Shown piece by piece: positions 17,357 through 25,719 of a DNA stretch of 64,000 nucleotides. The DNA is from Marinifilum sp. N1E240 (GTDB lineage Bacteria > Bacteroidota > Bacteroidia > Bacteroidales > Marinifilaceae): positions 124,001 through 188,000 of the forward strand of contig NZ_WHKF01000004.1 in assembly GCF_009295825.1 (NCBI RefSeq), given 5' to 3'. The position numbers and the translations under genes were made by a program. Position 1 is the first letter of the stretch; every line of letters starts with the position of its first letter. A model generated the notes under the pieces. It saw only the letters and a list, made by a program, of their open reading frames with translations, did no database searches and was not told the origin of the DNA.

Positions 17357-18922
17357 ATGAAAGAAATATCACTTAAACTAAGATACATCTATGGTAGATA
17401 CCTTCTGATTGGCATAGCATTCATAATTTGCTATTCCATATTTAGATGGTATTTTGATTACAAACTTGGAGTATTACATTTGAAAGAAGACTTGTTAAAT
17501 TTTTGGATTCCTTTTGCTTTGTCTTGGATTCTAATTCTAATATGGTTAAGGAGAAGAATTAGATTTTTAAATGTTCGAGGAAAAAGGGATAACGGTTTTT
17601 TCTTTTACCAATTTATTGCAGTTGCTTCAATTCTTGTGCCTACAATAGTTACACAAGGGTATATTCAAGCATCAAGTAGTCAGCTGATTCAGGTTATTTC
17701 ACCCTATGAAATAACTGGTGCTAGTAATATTGATTGTTATAAAATAACTGATTTTAACATCATAAAAGAATATGCTGGTGCACACAGAGCATCTCGTACA
17801 AGTGGGAGACATAATGATAAATTAAACTTTACAACTTATTTTATAGTGCCATTAGTTGACCACAACCAACAGGTAGAATTGATAAACCATAAATATTGGT
17901 ATGGATTTAAGTTTACAGAAAGTATGAGCAATCATTCCAGTGATGAAAAAAAGAATACAAGATGGAGAGAGTTCTACGAAGAATGTGTAAAAAAATACGA
18001 GCAATATAATTATTCGGATTATCAATACTTGCAAGGACTTACGTATTCAGATGACAGAGATGGTTATATTGAAGCTGTTAAAGCGAGACAGAAAAATAAC
18101 AGTACTGAAAACTTGATAATCCTTGAACCTATTGACGAACCTTTTGCTGATAAAGCAGGAAATAAATTTGCCTGGATTTTTGGCTCTTTCGGTATTGTGG
18201 CATTTGTTTTTTTATTAATGGTTCTTATTCCATCAATTGACTACACGGAATTTAGAAGATTTACAGACAAAAGACCGTTGCAAGATGATGGCTTAAAAGA
18301 TTTTTTAAAATTTTTAGTTCCCAAAGGCGACCATTTTACAACTGCAATTTTGATTAATGCAAACTTAATAGTCTTTGTATTCTTAGTTTTTTCTGGTATC
18401 AATATAATATCAGCTACACCTAAAGAACTACTTGATTTAGGAGCTAATCGTAGATATGAAGTATTGAATGGTGAATCATGGAGACTTTTTACTTCTATGT
18501 TTCTTCATGGTGGTTTAATGCACATAATGATGAATTTAATTGGTATTGGTGCAACTTGTGCGTCAATTGAACCAATACTAGGTCGGACAAGAACATTACT
18601 GGCATATATTTTATCAGGTATTGGAGCAAGTTTAGTAAGTATTTACTGGCACGAAAATACAATTAGTGTTGGGGCAAGTGGTGCTATTTTTGGAATGATG
18701 GGAGTTATGATTGCACTTCTATTGACAAAAAAAGATGGAGGATTTGGTGGAGTATATTTGATAATCTTAGGTCTTTATGGAGGTGTGAGTTTATTATTTG
18801 GACTTCTTGGAGGTATTGACAATGCCGCTCATATTGGAGGACTATTAATGGGGATTGTAATAGGGATGATTTTAATATTGACAAATTTCAGAAAAATCAC
18901 GCAAGCTAACAATGGCATATAA
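17357..18922 (+). CDS. Rhomboid family intramembrane serine protease with long N-terminal extension (cassette 4 cargo)
   Basis: 521 aa. Residues ~1-110 hold three hydrophobic helices, 120-265 a soluble domain of unknown family, 270-295 another helix, and 325-510 a rhomboid domain. Catalytic features: GESWRLFTSMFLHGGLMHIMMN (373-393), the nucleophile Ser441 in VGASGAIFG, and His492 in AAHIGG. Rhomboids cleave transmembrane helices of substrate proteins. The N-terminal extension is unusual. The 3' end overlaps the cassette-site element GCAAGCTAAC (18901-18910), so the last residues are encoded by the site. Confidence 0.85.
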   Translation: MKEISLKLRYIYGRYLLIGIAFIICYSIFRWYFDYKLGVLHLKEDLLNFWIPFALSWILILIWLRRRIRFLNVRGKRDNGFFFYQFIAVASILVPTIVTQGYIQASSSQLIQVISPYEITGASNIDCYKITDFNIIKEYAGAHRASRTSGRHNDKLNFTTYFIVPLVDHNQQVELINHKYWYGFKFTESMSNHSSDEKKNTRWREFYEECVKKYEQYNYSDYQYLQGLTYSDDRDGYIEAVKARQKNNSTENLIILEPIDEPFADKAGNKFAWIFGSFGIVAFVFLLMVLIPSIDYTEFRRFTDKRPLQDDGLKDFLKFLVPKGDHFTTAILINANLIVFVFLVFSGINIISATPKELLDLGANRRYEVLNGESWRLFTSMFLHGGLMHIMMNLIGIGATCASIEPILGRTRTLLAYILSGIGASLVSIYWHENTISVGASGAIFGMMGVMIALLLTKKDGGFGGVYLIILGLYGGVSLLFGLLGGIDNAAHIGGLLMGIVIGMILILTNFRKITQANNGI

Positions 18923-19223
18923 AACATAGCTTGCCGTAGGCACAACAAAACTAAGCCTTCCACATCCTTATAAAATTAAACGAATACATTTTAAAGCTTT
19001 GCTTTTCACTTTCACCACTTCAAACTAAAATTATTAAGCTCTTATCAACTGAGAACTTGCTAATCATCTCAAGATGCTTAGCAAGTAGTTCCCAATTACA
19101 ATTAAAGTTTAGTATTTTGTTAAGCAATTATTGTTTTGTACTTTCAATGTCAAATCATAACAACACCTTTTAATGCAATATTAAAAAAATAACAAGCATT
19201 TGCTTGTTATAACATAGTTGGCT
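18901..19223 (+). repeat. Two attC-like sites in a row, with no gene between
   Basis: GCAAGCTAAC (18901-18910) pairs at 9 of 10 bases with the cassette 4 start GTTAGATTGC (17324). It is followed by ATAAAACATAGCTTGC, then by sequence like that at 15575-15640, and finally by a copy (19133-19223) of the site at 17241-17330, ending in GTTGGCT (19217). The ~190 bp in between contain no ORF: a gene-less or decayed cassette. Confidence 0.5.
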
Positions 19224-19249
19224 TTAATTGAAAAAAGAATCAGAATCGC

Positions 19250-21370
19250 ATGAAAAAAGAACTAAATATTTATAGCGCAGATTTGCATGTACATACACCC
19301 GCTTCAAAATGTTATAAGGGAACAAAAGTGGACAATGAATATTTTGAAATATTAAAGTCTGCGAAAAGGAAAAAACTAGATATAATTGCAATAAGCGACC
19401 ACAATAGTATAGAAGGTTACTCTAAATTATTAAATCAGAAAGCTAAAATAGAGGGTGAGATTGATATACTAAATTCATTAAATGATTCTAACCAAGCCAA
19501 AAAGAGAATTAAAGAACTTACAAAGACGCTAAATTACTACAATGGTATTTTAATTCTACCAGCTGTAGAATTCGAAGTAAATAACGGATTACACATGTTG
19601 GTAATATTCAATCCAGACACACCTTTATTAAAAATTAAGCAATTTCTAAAGGATGGCGGGTACACTTCAGATTCTTATGGCTATGAAAAATCGGATACAA
19701 TCTCAAATTGGTCAATATTTGATTTATATGAGGAAGTTAAGAACTATGATTGCTTGGTTATTGATGGGCATACAGATTCTGATAAGGGAATATTAAATAC
19801 TATACCTAAAGGTAATACTAGAGCTCATGCATTTAGAAACTCTAACTTATCTGGTGTTTGTTATAAAAGCGAGAAACAAAGAAAACAGCTTGAAAACACA
19901 CTTAATACTTCTAAAGAATATCAACGACAAATACCTTTAGCTTTTATCAAATCATCTGATGCACATGATGCAAAAGACATTGGTAGGTCTAAATCATTTT
20001 TTAAGCTAGAACAACTTGATTGGAATTGTTTTAAAAGTTCTTTTCAGAATCCAACGGAATACATTTTTACAAATTATCCTAAAGTTCAAGATATTATTGA
20101 TAATATCATAAAAACAGGAAATAATATTAACATACCTAAAATAGATACTGAAAGTCTAGATGATATAATAAAATCAATTTGCGCTTTAAATAATTCAAAA
20201 GGAGGATTTATTGTATTAGGAGCAGACGAAAAAAATACTCTCTTAGGCATTGAAGTTAAAGAAGATAAATTTGAAAATATCGAACCGAAAATTGATATTG
20301 TTTTTGAAGCAATTCAAAATATAAGTGGAATGATTAGGTTAGATTTTAATCTTTACCCCCTACAAAATGAGAGAGCTTTATTGGTATTTAAAATATTTGG
20401 TAATGATAGATTAGCAGATATTGAAGAGAATGGGATAATTTATTCTTTCGAAAATCAAAAGGTCTTAATTCTTAGTGCGGCAAAAATACAAAAGAAAATA
20501 GAAAGTTACACAGTAGAGAAAATTGAGAAAAAGATTCATAAGAATTTAGTAGACATAGAGTCTCACACCTCAAAAGTTAAAACAAGTTTAAAATCTTTGC
20601 CAATTGTTAGCTCATTCATTGAAAACTCAATACCATTAAATGCTATAGCGGAAGAAGTTGTAGTCAATGAACCTGAAAAACTGGAATTACAGGCACAACA
20701 AGAATTGATTGAATATGGTCAACATAATGAAAACGGGAAAAGTAAAGGGAACATCTTTTATTTTGAAGATGAATTTGCTCCCCGATTTAAAGATGCCGTT
20801 TTACGTTTCTCAATCCCTAAGCATTATACTAAAACATTAAACTATGAGAGTAAAAATATAGAATCAGTATACATTGCACCAGGTGGTGGTGTCTTTTACT
20901 CAAAAAGAACAATGCCTCAGTTTAATACAAAAGGTGACCCTGTTCTACAATTAAATATGAGAAAAGAAACTAACTATTCTGCAAAATTTTTAAGTGCATA
21001 TTTAAAATCATCATTTTTCCTCTGGTTATTAACAAACAGACACGATAGCATCAATATTCATGAACCTTCAATTTTTACTGAATTAACAATCCCTAAAGTA
21101 GACTTTAAAAATCCTAATACTGCAAAGCTGATATCTTTTGTAGAGCAAGAAGTTGATTTAGTTCTAAAAAAGGAAAGTGACTTTCTAAAGGTTAAACTTA
21201 CTCAAGAAAATAATGAAGAAGAAGTCATGAAACACAATTCAGAGATTGATAACCATGTTGTAAAAATTGATAATGCAATTTATGATTTACTTGAGTTAGA
21301 TTCTGACACAAGAGAAATTATTGAAATTACATTAACCGCAAATCAGGTTTATTTGCCTATAAACAACTAA
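19250..21370 (+). CDS. PHP domain + AlbA_2 domain + target-recognition-like protein, candidate defence gene (cassette 5 cargo)
   Basis: 706 aa. Residues 8-250: PHP phosphoesterase fold with metal motifs DLHVH (11-15), SDHN (49-52), PAVEFEV (104-110), DGHTD (172-176), SSDAHD (235-240). Residues ~300-410: AlbA_2/Schlafen-type domain (SICALNNSKGGFIVLGADE). Residues ~500-700 resemble the target-recognition end of type I/IIG restriction enzymes: SAYLKSSFFLWLL, then a helix and IDNAIYDLLELDSDTREIIE. All PHP metal ligands appear present, so it may be an active nuclease or phosphatase guided to nucleic acid. This fusion is not one I know by name. A defence role is inferred. Confidence 0.75.
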   Translation: MKKELNIYSADLHVHTPASKCYKGTKVDNEYFEILKSAKRKKLDIIAISDHNSIEGYSKLLNQKAKIEGEIDILNSLNDSNQAKKRIKELTKTLNYYNGILILPAVEFEVNNGLHMLVIFNPDTPLLKIKQFLKDGGYTSDSYGYEKSDTISNWSIFDLYEEVKNYDCLVIDGHTDSDKGILNTIPKGNTRAHAFRNSNLSGVCYKSEKQRKQLENTLNTSKEYQRQIPLAFIKSSDAHDAKDIGRSKSFFKLEQLDWNCFKSSFQNPTEYIFTNYPKVQDIIDNIIKTGNNINIPKIDTESLDDIIKSICALNNSKGGFIVLGADEKNTLLGIEVKEDKFENIEPKIDIVFEAIQNISGMIRLDFNLYPLQNERALLVFKIFGNDRLADIEENGIIYSFENQKVLILSAAKIQKKIESYTVEKIEKKIHKNLVDIESHTSKVKTSLKSLPIVSSFIENSIPLNAIAEEVVVNEPEKLELQAQQELIEYGQHNENGKSKGNIFYFEDEFAPRFKDAVLRFSIPKHYTKTLNYESKNIESVYIAPGGGVFYSKRTMPQFNTKGDPVLQLNMRKETNYSAKFLSAYLKSSFFLWLLTNRHDSINIHEPSIFTELTIPKVDFKNPNTAKLISFVEQEVDLVLKKESDFLKVKLTQENNEEEVMKHNSEIDNHVVKIDNAIYDLLELDSDTREIIEITLTANQVYLPINN

Positions 21371-21500
21371 AGCCAACAAAGAATATAGGTCATTTGGCAG
21401 TTAGTGATAAATTTGAAATGAGTACAATTAATAAAAGATATAGCGGTTTGATCGGTTGGTGCTTTGAAATGCCAAATACCCTATATTCGAGCCGTCGAGA
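21364..21500 (+). repeat. attC-like site after cassette 5 (right end of the array)
   Basis: TAAAGCCAAC (21368-21377) is the exact reverse complement of the cassette start GTTGGCTTTA (19217); with four more bases it is 13 of 14. Arms GAATATAGGTCATTTGGCA (21381-21399) pair with 21466-21488 (GAAATGCCAAAT...TATATTC), and the site ends in GTCGAGA (21494). Its sequence is related to the site at 16606-16741. Confidence 0.6.
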
Positions 21501-22106
21501 AAAACCAATGAAATCAGAGTGAAACCATTTAGAACCAATCCACTACACTTTCGAAACCAAACCAAACAATAAAAAATCACTCATCTCAAATACCCTTCTG
21601 ATTAGGTGATCATTAGCGAAAAATATCCGAATTATAACTCCTCATAAAAATATTTTAAAATTATTTTACAAAAAAATATTATTGAATCAATTCTTCCGAA
21701 AGACTACTAAAATTAAAGCATAGGCTTTAATTTAAACCTCACTTTTTAGGTGATGAATCTAAGTTTTTTGCTGATAAATGAATTTTACATTTGGAATTTA
21801 AAGAAATAATTCTTTAACTTTATTATAGAATAAGAACCAGAGCATTAATTCAAGCTAATTCATAATAACGAATTAGAAGGCTCTAATTCTCTAAAAGTTA
21901 CTTCCGGAAGAACTTTTTACATTGATTCTGCAGAACCAATACTATAAATCCCACCAAAAAATAAAGAAGTAAGACGCCCCTTATTTCTGAACTGAAGATT
22001 TTGATTGCTAATTAAGATTTGAGGTTTGTAAGCGAATTATATTGTATGCCATAGTAAAGGCAAATTGCAAGGCTTTGTTGTTTGTTCAACAGTCTGAAAA
22101 AAAATT
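21501..22106. other. AT-rich stretch without genes
   Basis: About 600 bp between the cassette array and the tandem repeat. No coding frame of note. No structure beyond short dyads was seen. Confidence 0.5.
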
Positions 22107-22496
22107 GTGAGTGTCACAAAAGGTTTTGTTTCTCCCATACACAGATGTGCGCGAGCAAGAGAATTTTTTGTGAGAGCCACAAAAGGTTTTGTTTTTGACT
22201 TAGACAGTTGTGCGCGAGCAAGAGAATTTTTTGCGAGAGCCACAAAAGGTTTTGTTTTTGACTTAGACAGTTATGCGCGAGCAAGAGAATTTTTTGTGAG
22301 AGCCACAAAAGGTTTTGTTTTTGACTTAGACAGTTATGCGAGAGCAAGAGAATTTTTTGTGAGAGCCACAAAAGGTTTTGTTTTTGACTTAGACAGTTAT
22401 GCGCGAGCAAGAGAATTTTTTGTGAGAGCCACAAAAGGTTTTGTTTTTGACTTAGACAGCTATGCGCGAGCAAGAGAATTTTTTGTGAGAGCCACA
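22107..22496. repeat. 63-bp tandem repeat, about six copies plus a partial one
   Basis: Unit begins around AGAGCCACAAAAGGTTTTGT and contains GACTTAGACAGTTATGCGCG and AGCAAGAGAATTTTTTGTG. Copies differ by only a few bases; the first is the most divergent. Each unit carries TTTTGTG-agagc-CACAAAA and ACAAAA-GG-TTTTGT, two dyads that share the CACAAAA arm. Since 63 is a multiple of three, frames stay open on both strands (a 21-residue repeat on +), which is no proof of coding. Confidence 0.9.
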
Positions 22497-22810
22497 AAAT
22501 TAAAGCTTTAAAGCTTAGATTCTTGCTATAAATTGCGCTTGTTGATTTTATTAAGTGTTAGCTATTCTAATGAAGAAGAGGTGTTTGTTGCTAATTTTTA
22601 AGCGCCTCGGAGTATGGCATCTTTTTTAGATCAAGCCAACAATTGTAGCGTAGCAAAAATCGTAAATACAATTGATTTCAGTTTTTAAATGAACCATGAA
22701 GTCGGGTATGAGCGAAGCGCCATTTAAGTAAGTTGTACTAATTAGTAGGCTTGGAATCTTATCTAATTCATTTGGATTCAAAGCATTTAAAAAATAAAAA
22801 TTCTGAAGCT
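22497..22810. other. Non-coding leader before the 304-aa gene
   Basis: Holds AAAGCTTT direct repeats at its left end and the 20-mer at 22694-22713 that recurs with 3 changes at 23959-23978, on the far side of the following gene. No gene is seen. Confidence 0.4.
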
Positions 22811-23725
22811 ATGAATAAAAAAAATGTTCCGATTCAAAACATGATGTATCAGATCAACGATTTCGTCGATGTGAATAAAACCAAGCTGGAAGTCATTCCT
22901 TTGGTTTGGACTACTATCACCAGCCTCTTGCAATTGGGCGATCAGTTTAACGCGGCAATTCGTCAGCAGGCAATCGATATTGGTGGTTATACCCTTACTA
23001 AAAAAGAGAGTAAGGAGAACCTGGCAGGCAGCCTGATTAAGGTGCTCAACCTTATCTACAACGATTGTTTGCAGAAGAACGATTTGATTGATATGAACAA
23101 TTACAAATCGACACATAAAAAGTTGATGCGTTTGTCCTACTCCAGGCTTCTCTCCAAATCCATATCAACGATAGCTTATTGCGAGGCTCATACCGAATCT
23201 TTGGCTGAAATGGGCATTTCAGAAGACATGCTACAAATCTTAAAAAACGATTCATCAGTTATGGAAACCTATATTGCCATACCGCAGGAGATGATTAAGA
23301 AGAGGGAAGAGGCTGGACTAAAAGTAGAACAATTGGCACGTGAAATAGATCAACTGCAAACCAATCAATTGAATAAGTTGATGGAGAGTTTTTTCAGCAC
23401 ATCCGATCCCGAGCTGTATACAGCTTATCAGCAAGCCGTGAAGCGAGAAAAACCGGGTAGTAGAAAAATGGCTCTTATCGGATCAGTTAAAGATATAAAT
23501 ACCAGGCAGCCAATCAAACGGGTGCATATTCTGATTTCCGAGGCAGATATCGATCATGTAGTAAAAGGTGAAAAAGGTGGTTTCCGTATTGCTCAGCTCG
23601 AAGCCGATACCTATCAGGTTGAAATCGTGGCAACCAACTACATCACCAAACAGTTAACACTGGTTCACAATTTTGGCGAAACCGATCGTTTGGATATTCT
23701 ATTAGAGCCTGAGCCAGTAGCATAA
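22811..23725 (+). CDS. Hypothetical protein with C-terminal carboxypeptidase-like regulatory domain
   Basis: 304 aa from the ATG at 22811 (the frame is open to 22751, but the extra 20 residues look like leader sequence). Residues 1-215 are helical with a probable coiled coil (REEAGLKVEQLAREIDQLQTNQLNKLMESFF). Residues ~225-300 are a carboxypeptidase regulatory-like beta-sandwich (ALIGSVKDINTRQPIKRVHILI, GEKGGFRIAQLEADTYQVEIVATNY). No signal peptide, so this normally exported domain appears to be cytosolic here. The first 220 residues match no family I know. GC is higher than in the flanking DNA. Confidence 0.7.
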   Translation: MNKKNVPIQNMMYQINDFVDVNKTKLEVIPLVWTTITSLLQLGDQFNAAIRQQAIDIGGYTLTKKESKENLAGSLIKVLNLIYNDCLQKNDLIDMNNYKSTHKKLMRLSYSRLLSKSISTIAYCEAHTESLAEMGISEDMLQILKNDSSVMETYIAIPQEMIKKREEAGLKVEQLAREIDQLQTNQLNKLMESFFSTSDPELYTAYQQAVKREKPGSRKMALIGSVKDINTRQPIKRVHILISEADIDHVVKGEKGGFRIAQLEADTYQVEIVATNYITKQLTLVHNFGETDRLDILLEPEPVA

Positions 23726-23796
23726 ATATCATATATAAGCTATTCATGCTGTGTTTCCCTTTATTCTTGGTGGGATAGGGTGTGATACAGTAGTTT

Positions 23797-23829
23797 AAGG
23801 TGCAATTGGTCGTGATTGCACCTTTTTTC
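23797..23829 (+). terminator. Terminator after the 304-aa gene
   Basis: AAGGTGCAAT / ATTGCACCTT, perfect 10-bp stem with an 8-nt loop and a T run. Confidence 0.85.
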
Positions 23830-24082
23830 TGCTCATCTTCTTAAACCTAACTATCATTTAGATCTAATTCCATTTATAAGCTATAATTACTGCACTTAAA
23901 ACTCAGAAAAAGAATAATCTTGTGATTAATTGCATTATACAAGCTGCTATTTTGAGTGCCACGAAGTCGGGTTTGGGCAAATAGTCCAATAAATTAAGTT
24001 ATGAAAGTCAACATTGCATTTAAATAATACCTTTGAAAGGCAAATAAACCAGATTACCTTTTCATTACTACATACTAAAGCT

Positions 24083-24115
24083 AAAACCTTCATCTGTAAC
24101 GGGTGGAGGTTTTTT
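24083..24115 (+). terminator. Orphan terminator-like hairpin 1
   Basis: AAACCTTCA / TGGAGGTTT stem and a T run, with no gene upstream for ~250 bp. The preceding ACTACATACTAAA recurs before hairpin 2. Confidence 0.55.
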
Positions 24116-24149
24116 ATACTTTATCTATATCCTTTGGACAATAGAATAT

Positions 24150-24331
24150 CATTCTATTTTCAGACAGCTTTTTGAAAAAAAATAGCTAGTAAACGTAACA
24201 TTTCGTATGGATAATTACGTATAAAGCTGTTGGAGAAAAACAATTGCTAGAAATAGCAACGAAAAATCCCTTCTCCTTATTACATACATACTAAAATAAG
24301 AACCTTCACCTGCTTTGGTGGAGGTTTTTTT
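24150..24331 (+). ncRNA. Candidate small RNA ending in orphan terminator 2
   Basis: A gene-free stretch with a tetraloop hairpin TTGCTA-GAAA-TAGCAA (24244-24259), then AACCTTCACC-TGCTTT-GGTGGAGGTT and a T run (24299-24331). The terminator part repeats hairpin 1 at 24083. The 5' end is not defined and no strong promoter is seen, so this is tentative. Confidence 0.3.
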
Positions 24332-24416
24332 ATGATTCATTCTAAAGTGAATAGAAAAAGAAAAGCCATTTCGCGATAAGAAATGACTTTAGGTAAAGAG
24401 TATTGTTCTACTTATT

Positions 24417-24965
24417 TTAATTCACCATTTCCAAGCTAATTTCCGTATCAAGCATTTTCTCGAAAGGCAAAGAAAACTTTATCTGACGACCAATTGTAGC
24501 TGCTTCGTTTGCCGAGTAGCCTTCGTGTTGAATCAAGTAAGCCATAAATAAGATGGTCGCTCTACCTGCACTACGACAGTGAATTAAGAGTTTCTCATCT
24601 CCTTTAATCAATTTCTCGAATTTCGCCAGGTTTTCAGGCGTGTAATCTTTCGATCCGCCAATTGGCAAAGAGTGATATTCAAAACCCAGTTCTTCAGCAA
24701 TGTTTTGTTCACTATAGGCATAAGCCGAGTAATCCTTATTTTCTTTTTCTGTGCGCAGGTTAATGATCTTGTTTACACCTTGCGATTTGTACCAACGCAA
24801 TGCCTCTAAACTTGGTTGCGCACTCAAATAATAGTTTTGATATTTAAACGACCCTTTAAAATCTTTGATGATTTCAACAGAATCTGTTTTTATCATTTTG
24901 TCCTGTGCCTGCAAACTGCTAGCTAAGAATAAGCTTACTAGTAAAAATAGAGTGGATATTTTCAT
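24417..24965 (-). CDS. Secreted DUF442-like / dual-specificity phosphatase-fold protein
   Basis: 182 aa with a signal peptide ending at ...ASSLQAQ. The mature domain has the tyrosine-phosphatase-like fold: LSAQPSLEALRWYKSQGVNKIINLR near the start and the active loop HCRSAGRAT. The loop is C-x4-R, as in the beta-lactamase-hydrolase-like (DUF442) group, rather than the C-x5-R of classical PTPs. Likely periplasmic; the substrate is unknown. Transcribed leftwards, alone. Confidence 0.8.
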   Translation of the reverse strand: MKISTLFLLVSLFLASSLQAQDKMIKTDSVEIIKDFKGSFKYQNYYLSAQPSLEALRWYKSQGVNKIINLRTEKENKDYSAYAYSEQNIAEELGFEYHSLPIGGSKDYTPENLAKFEKLIKGDEKLLIHCRSAGRATILFMAYLIQHEGYSANEAATIGRQIKFSLPFEKMLDTEISLEMVN

Positions 24966-25109
24966 CGTATTTAAGTATGTATTACTGATTATTTAAAATG
25001 GAAGCCAAACATCGCTAAAAAAATAGATTTTGGCAAGGAGAATTCTTACCTATCTGCTTCTCTCTTTATATGATGGAATACTTGTGGATGCTTGCGTGTA
25101 ATAATTCCT

Positions 25110-25117
25110 TATTTTTG
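25110..25117 (+). promoter_or_regulatory. -7 box upstream of the YdcZ-type gene
   Basis: TATTTTTG matches TAnnTTTG, 21 bp before the ATG. Confidence 0.45.
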
Positions 25118-25137
25118 CCAAAATAAACGATATACTT

Positions 25138-25581
25138 ATGAGATATTTTCTGATGATACTCGCCCTGGTGGTTGGTTGTTTATTGCCTATACAGGCAAGT
25201 ATTAATGCCAAATTGGGAACTTTTCTTAAAGCACCTTTAATGGCGGCTTTGGTCAATTTTATAGTTGGTGGTTTTATTCTATTGATGGTTATAATTGGAA
25301 CACGTACGCCCAATAACATCATTTTAGCGATTAAAGAAGCCCCTGTATATGCTTGGATTGGAGGTTTGATGGGATCAATTTATGTTGCTTCAATTATTTT
25401 CCTGGTACCGCGATTGGGTGCCGCCTTAAGTTTTGGACTAATTGTATGTGGACAATTGGTTTTTTCATTAATTCTGGATCATTTCGGATTGTTTGGTGTT
25501 CCTGTGCAACCTGTAAATTGGGGACGTATTGCTGGTGTTTTATTGATTCTAGGAGGGATATTGGTGATTCAAAAGTTTTAA
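25138..25581 (+). CDS. YdcZ (DUF606) family small DMT transporter
   Basis: 147 aa, four to five membrane helices, the usual size for this half-length DMT family. Family stretches: ALVVGCLLPIQASINAKLGTFLKAPLMAALVNFIVGGFIL, then YAWIGGLMGSIYVASIIFLVPRLGAALSFGLIVCGQLVFS and a last helix with GRIAGVLLILGGILV. Such proteins probably act as dimers to export small molecules, but substrates are unknown. Lone gene with its own promoter box. Confidence 0.88.
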   Translation: MRYFLMILALVVGCLLPIQASINAKLGTFLKAPLMAALVNFIVGGFILLMVIIGTRTPNNIILAIKEAPVYAWIGGLMGSIYVASIIFLVPRLGAALSFGLIVCGQLVFSLILDHFGLFGVPVQPVNWGRIAGVLLILGGILVIQKF

Positions 25582-25719
25582 AGTACCAATGCATCAGGGA
25601 TACAAAGAAGTTCTATATTGCTTTGTGTTACTTCGTGAATGATTTTCCTGTACTTTGTAGTGATTATTTTCTAATTTTAAGTCTTCCGAAAATCAGTACC
25701 AAAGCCTAAACTCAATTCT

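Noticed and set aside
13266-21500. An integrase gene inside the array
   Set aside because: No ORF has tyrosine-recombinase motifs on either strand; the array is therefore called integrase-less.
22107-22496. CRISPR array
   Set aside because: Units are continuous with no unique spacers, 63 bp long, and no cas genes are present.
22107-22511. 134-codon ORF of 21-residue repeats
   Set aside because: The opposite strand and a second frame are also open because the unit is 63 bp. There is no signal peptide or upstream promoter, so coding is unsupported.
25353-25709. ORF overlapping the YdcZ gene
   Set aside because: A shadow frame of the membrane protein gene, Cys- and Phe-rich with no family.
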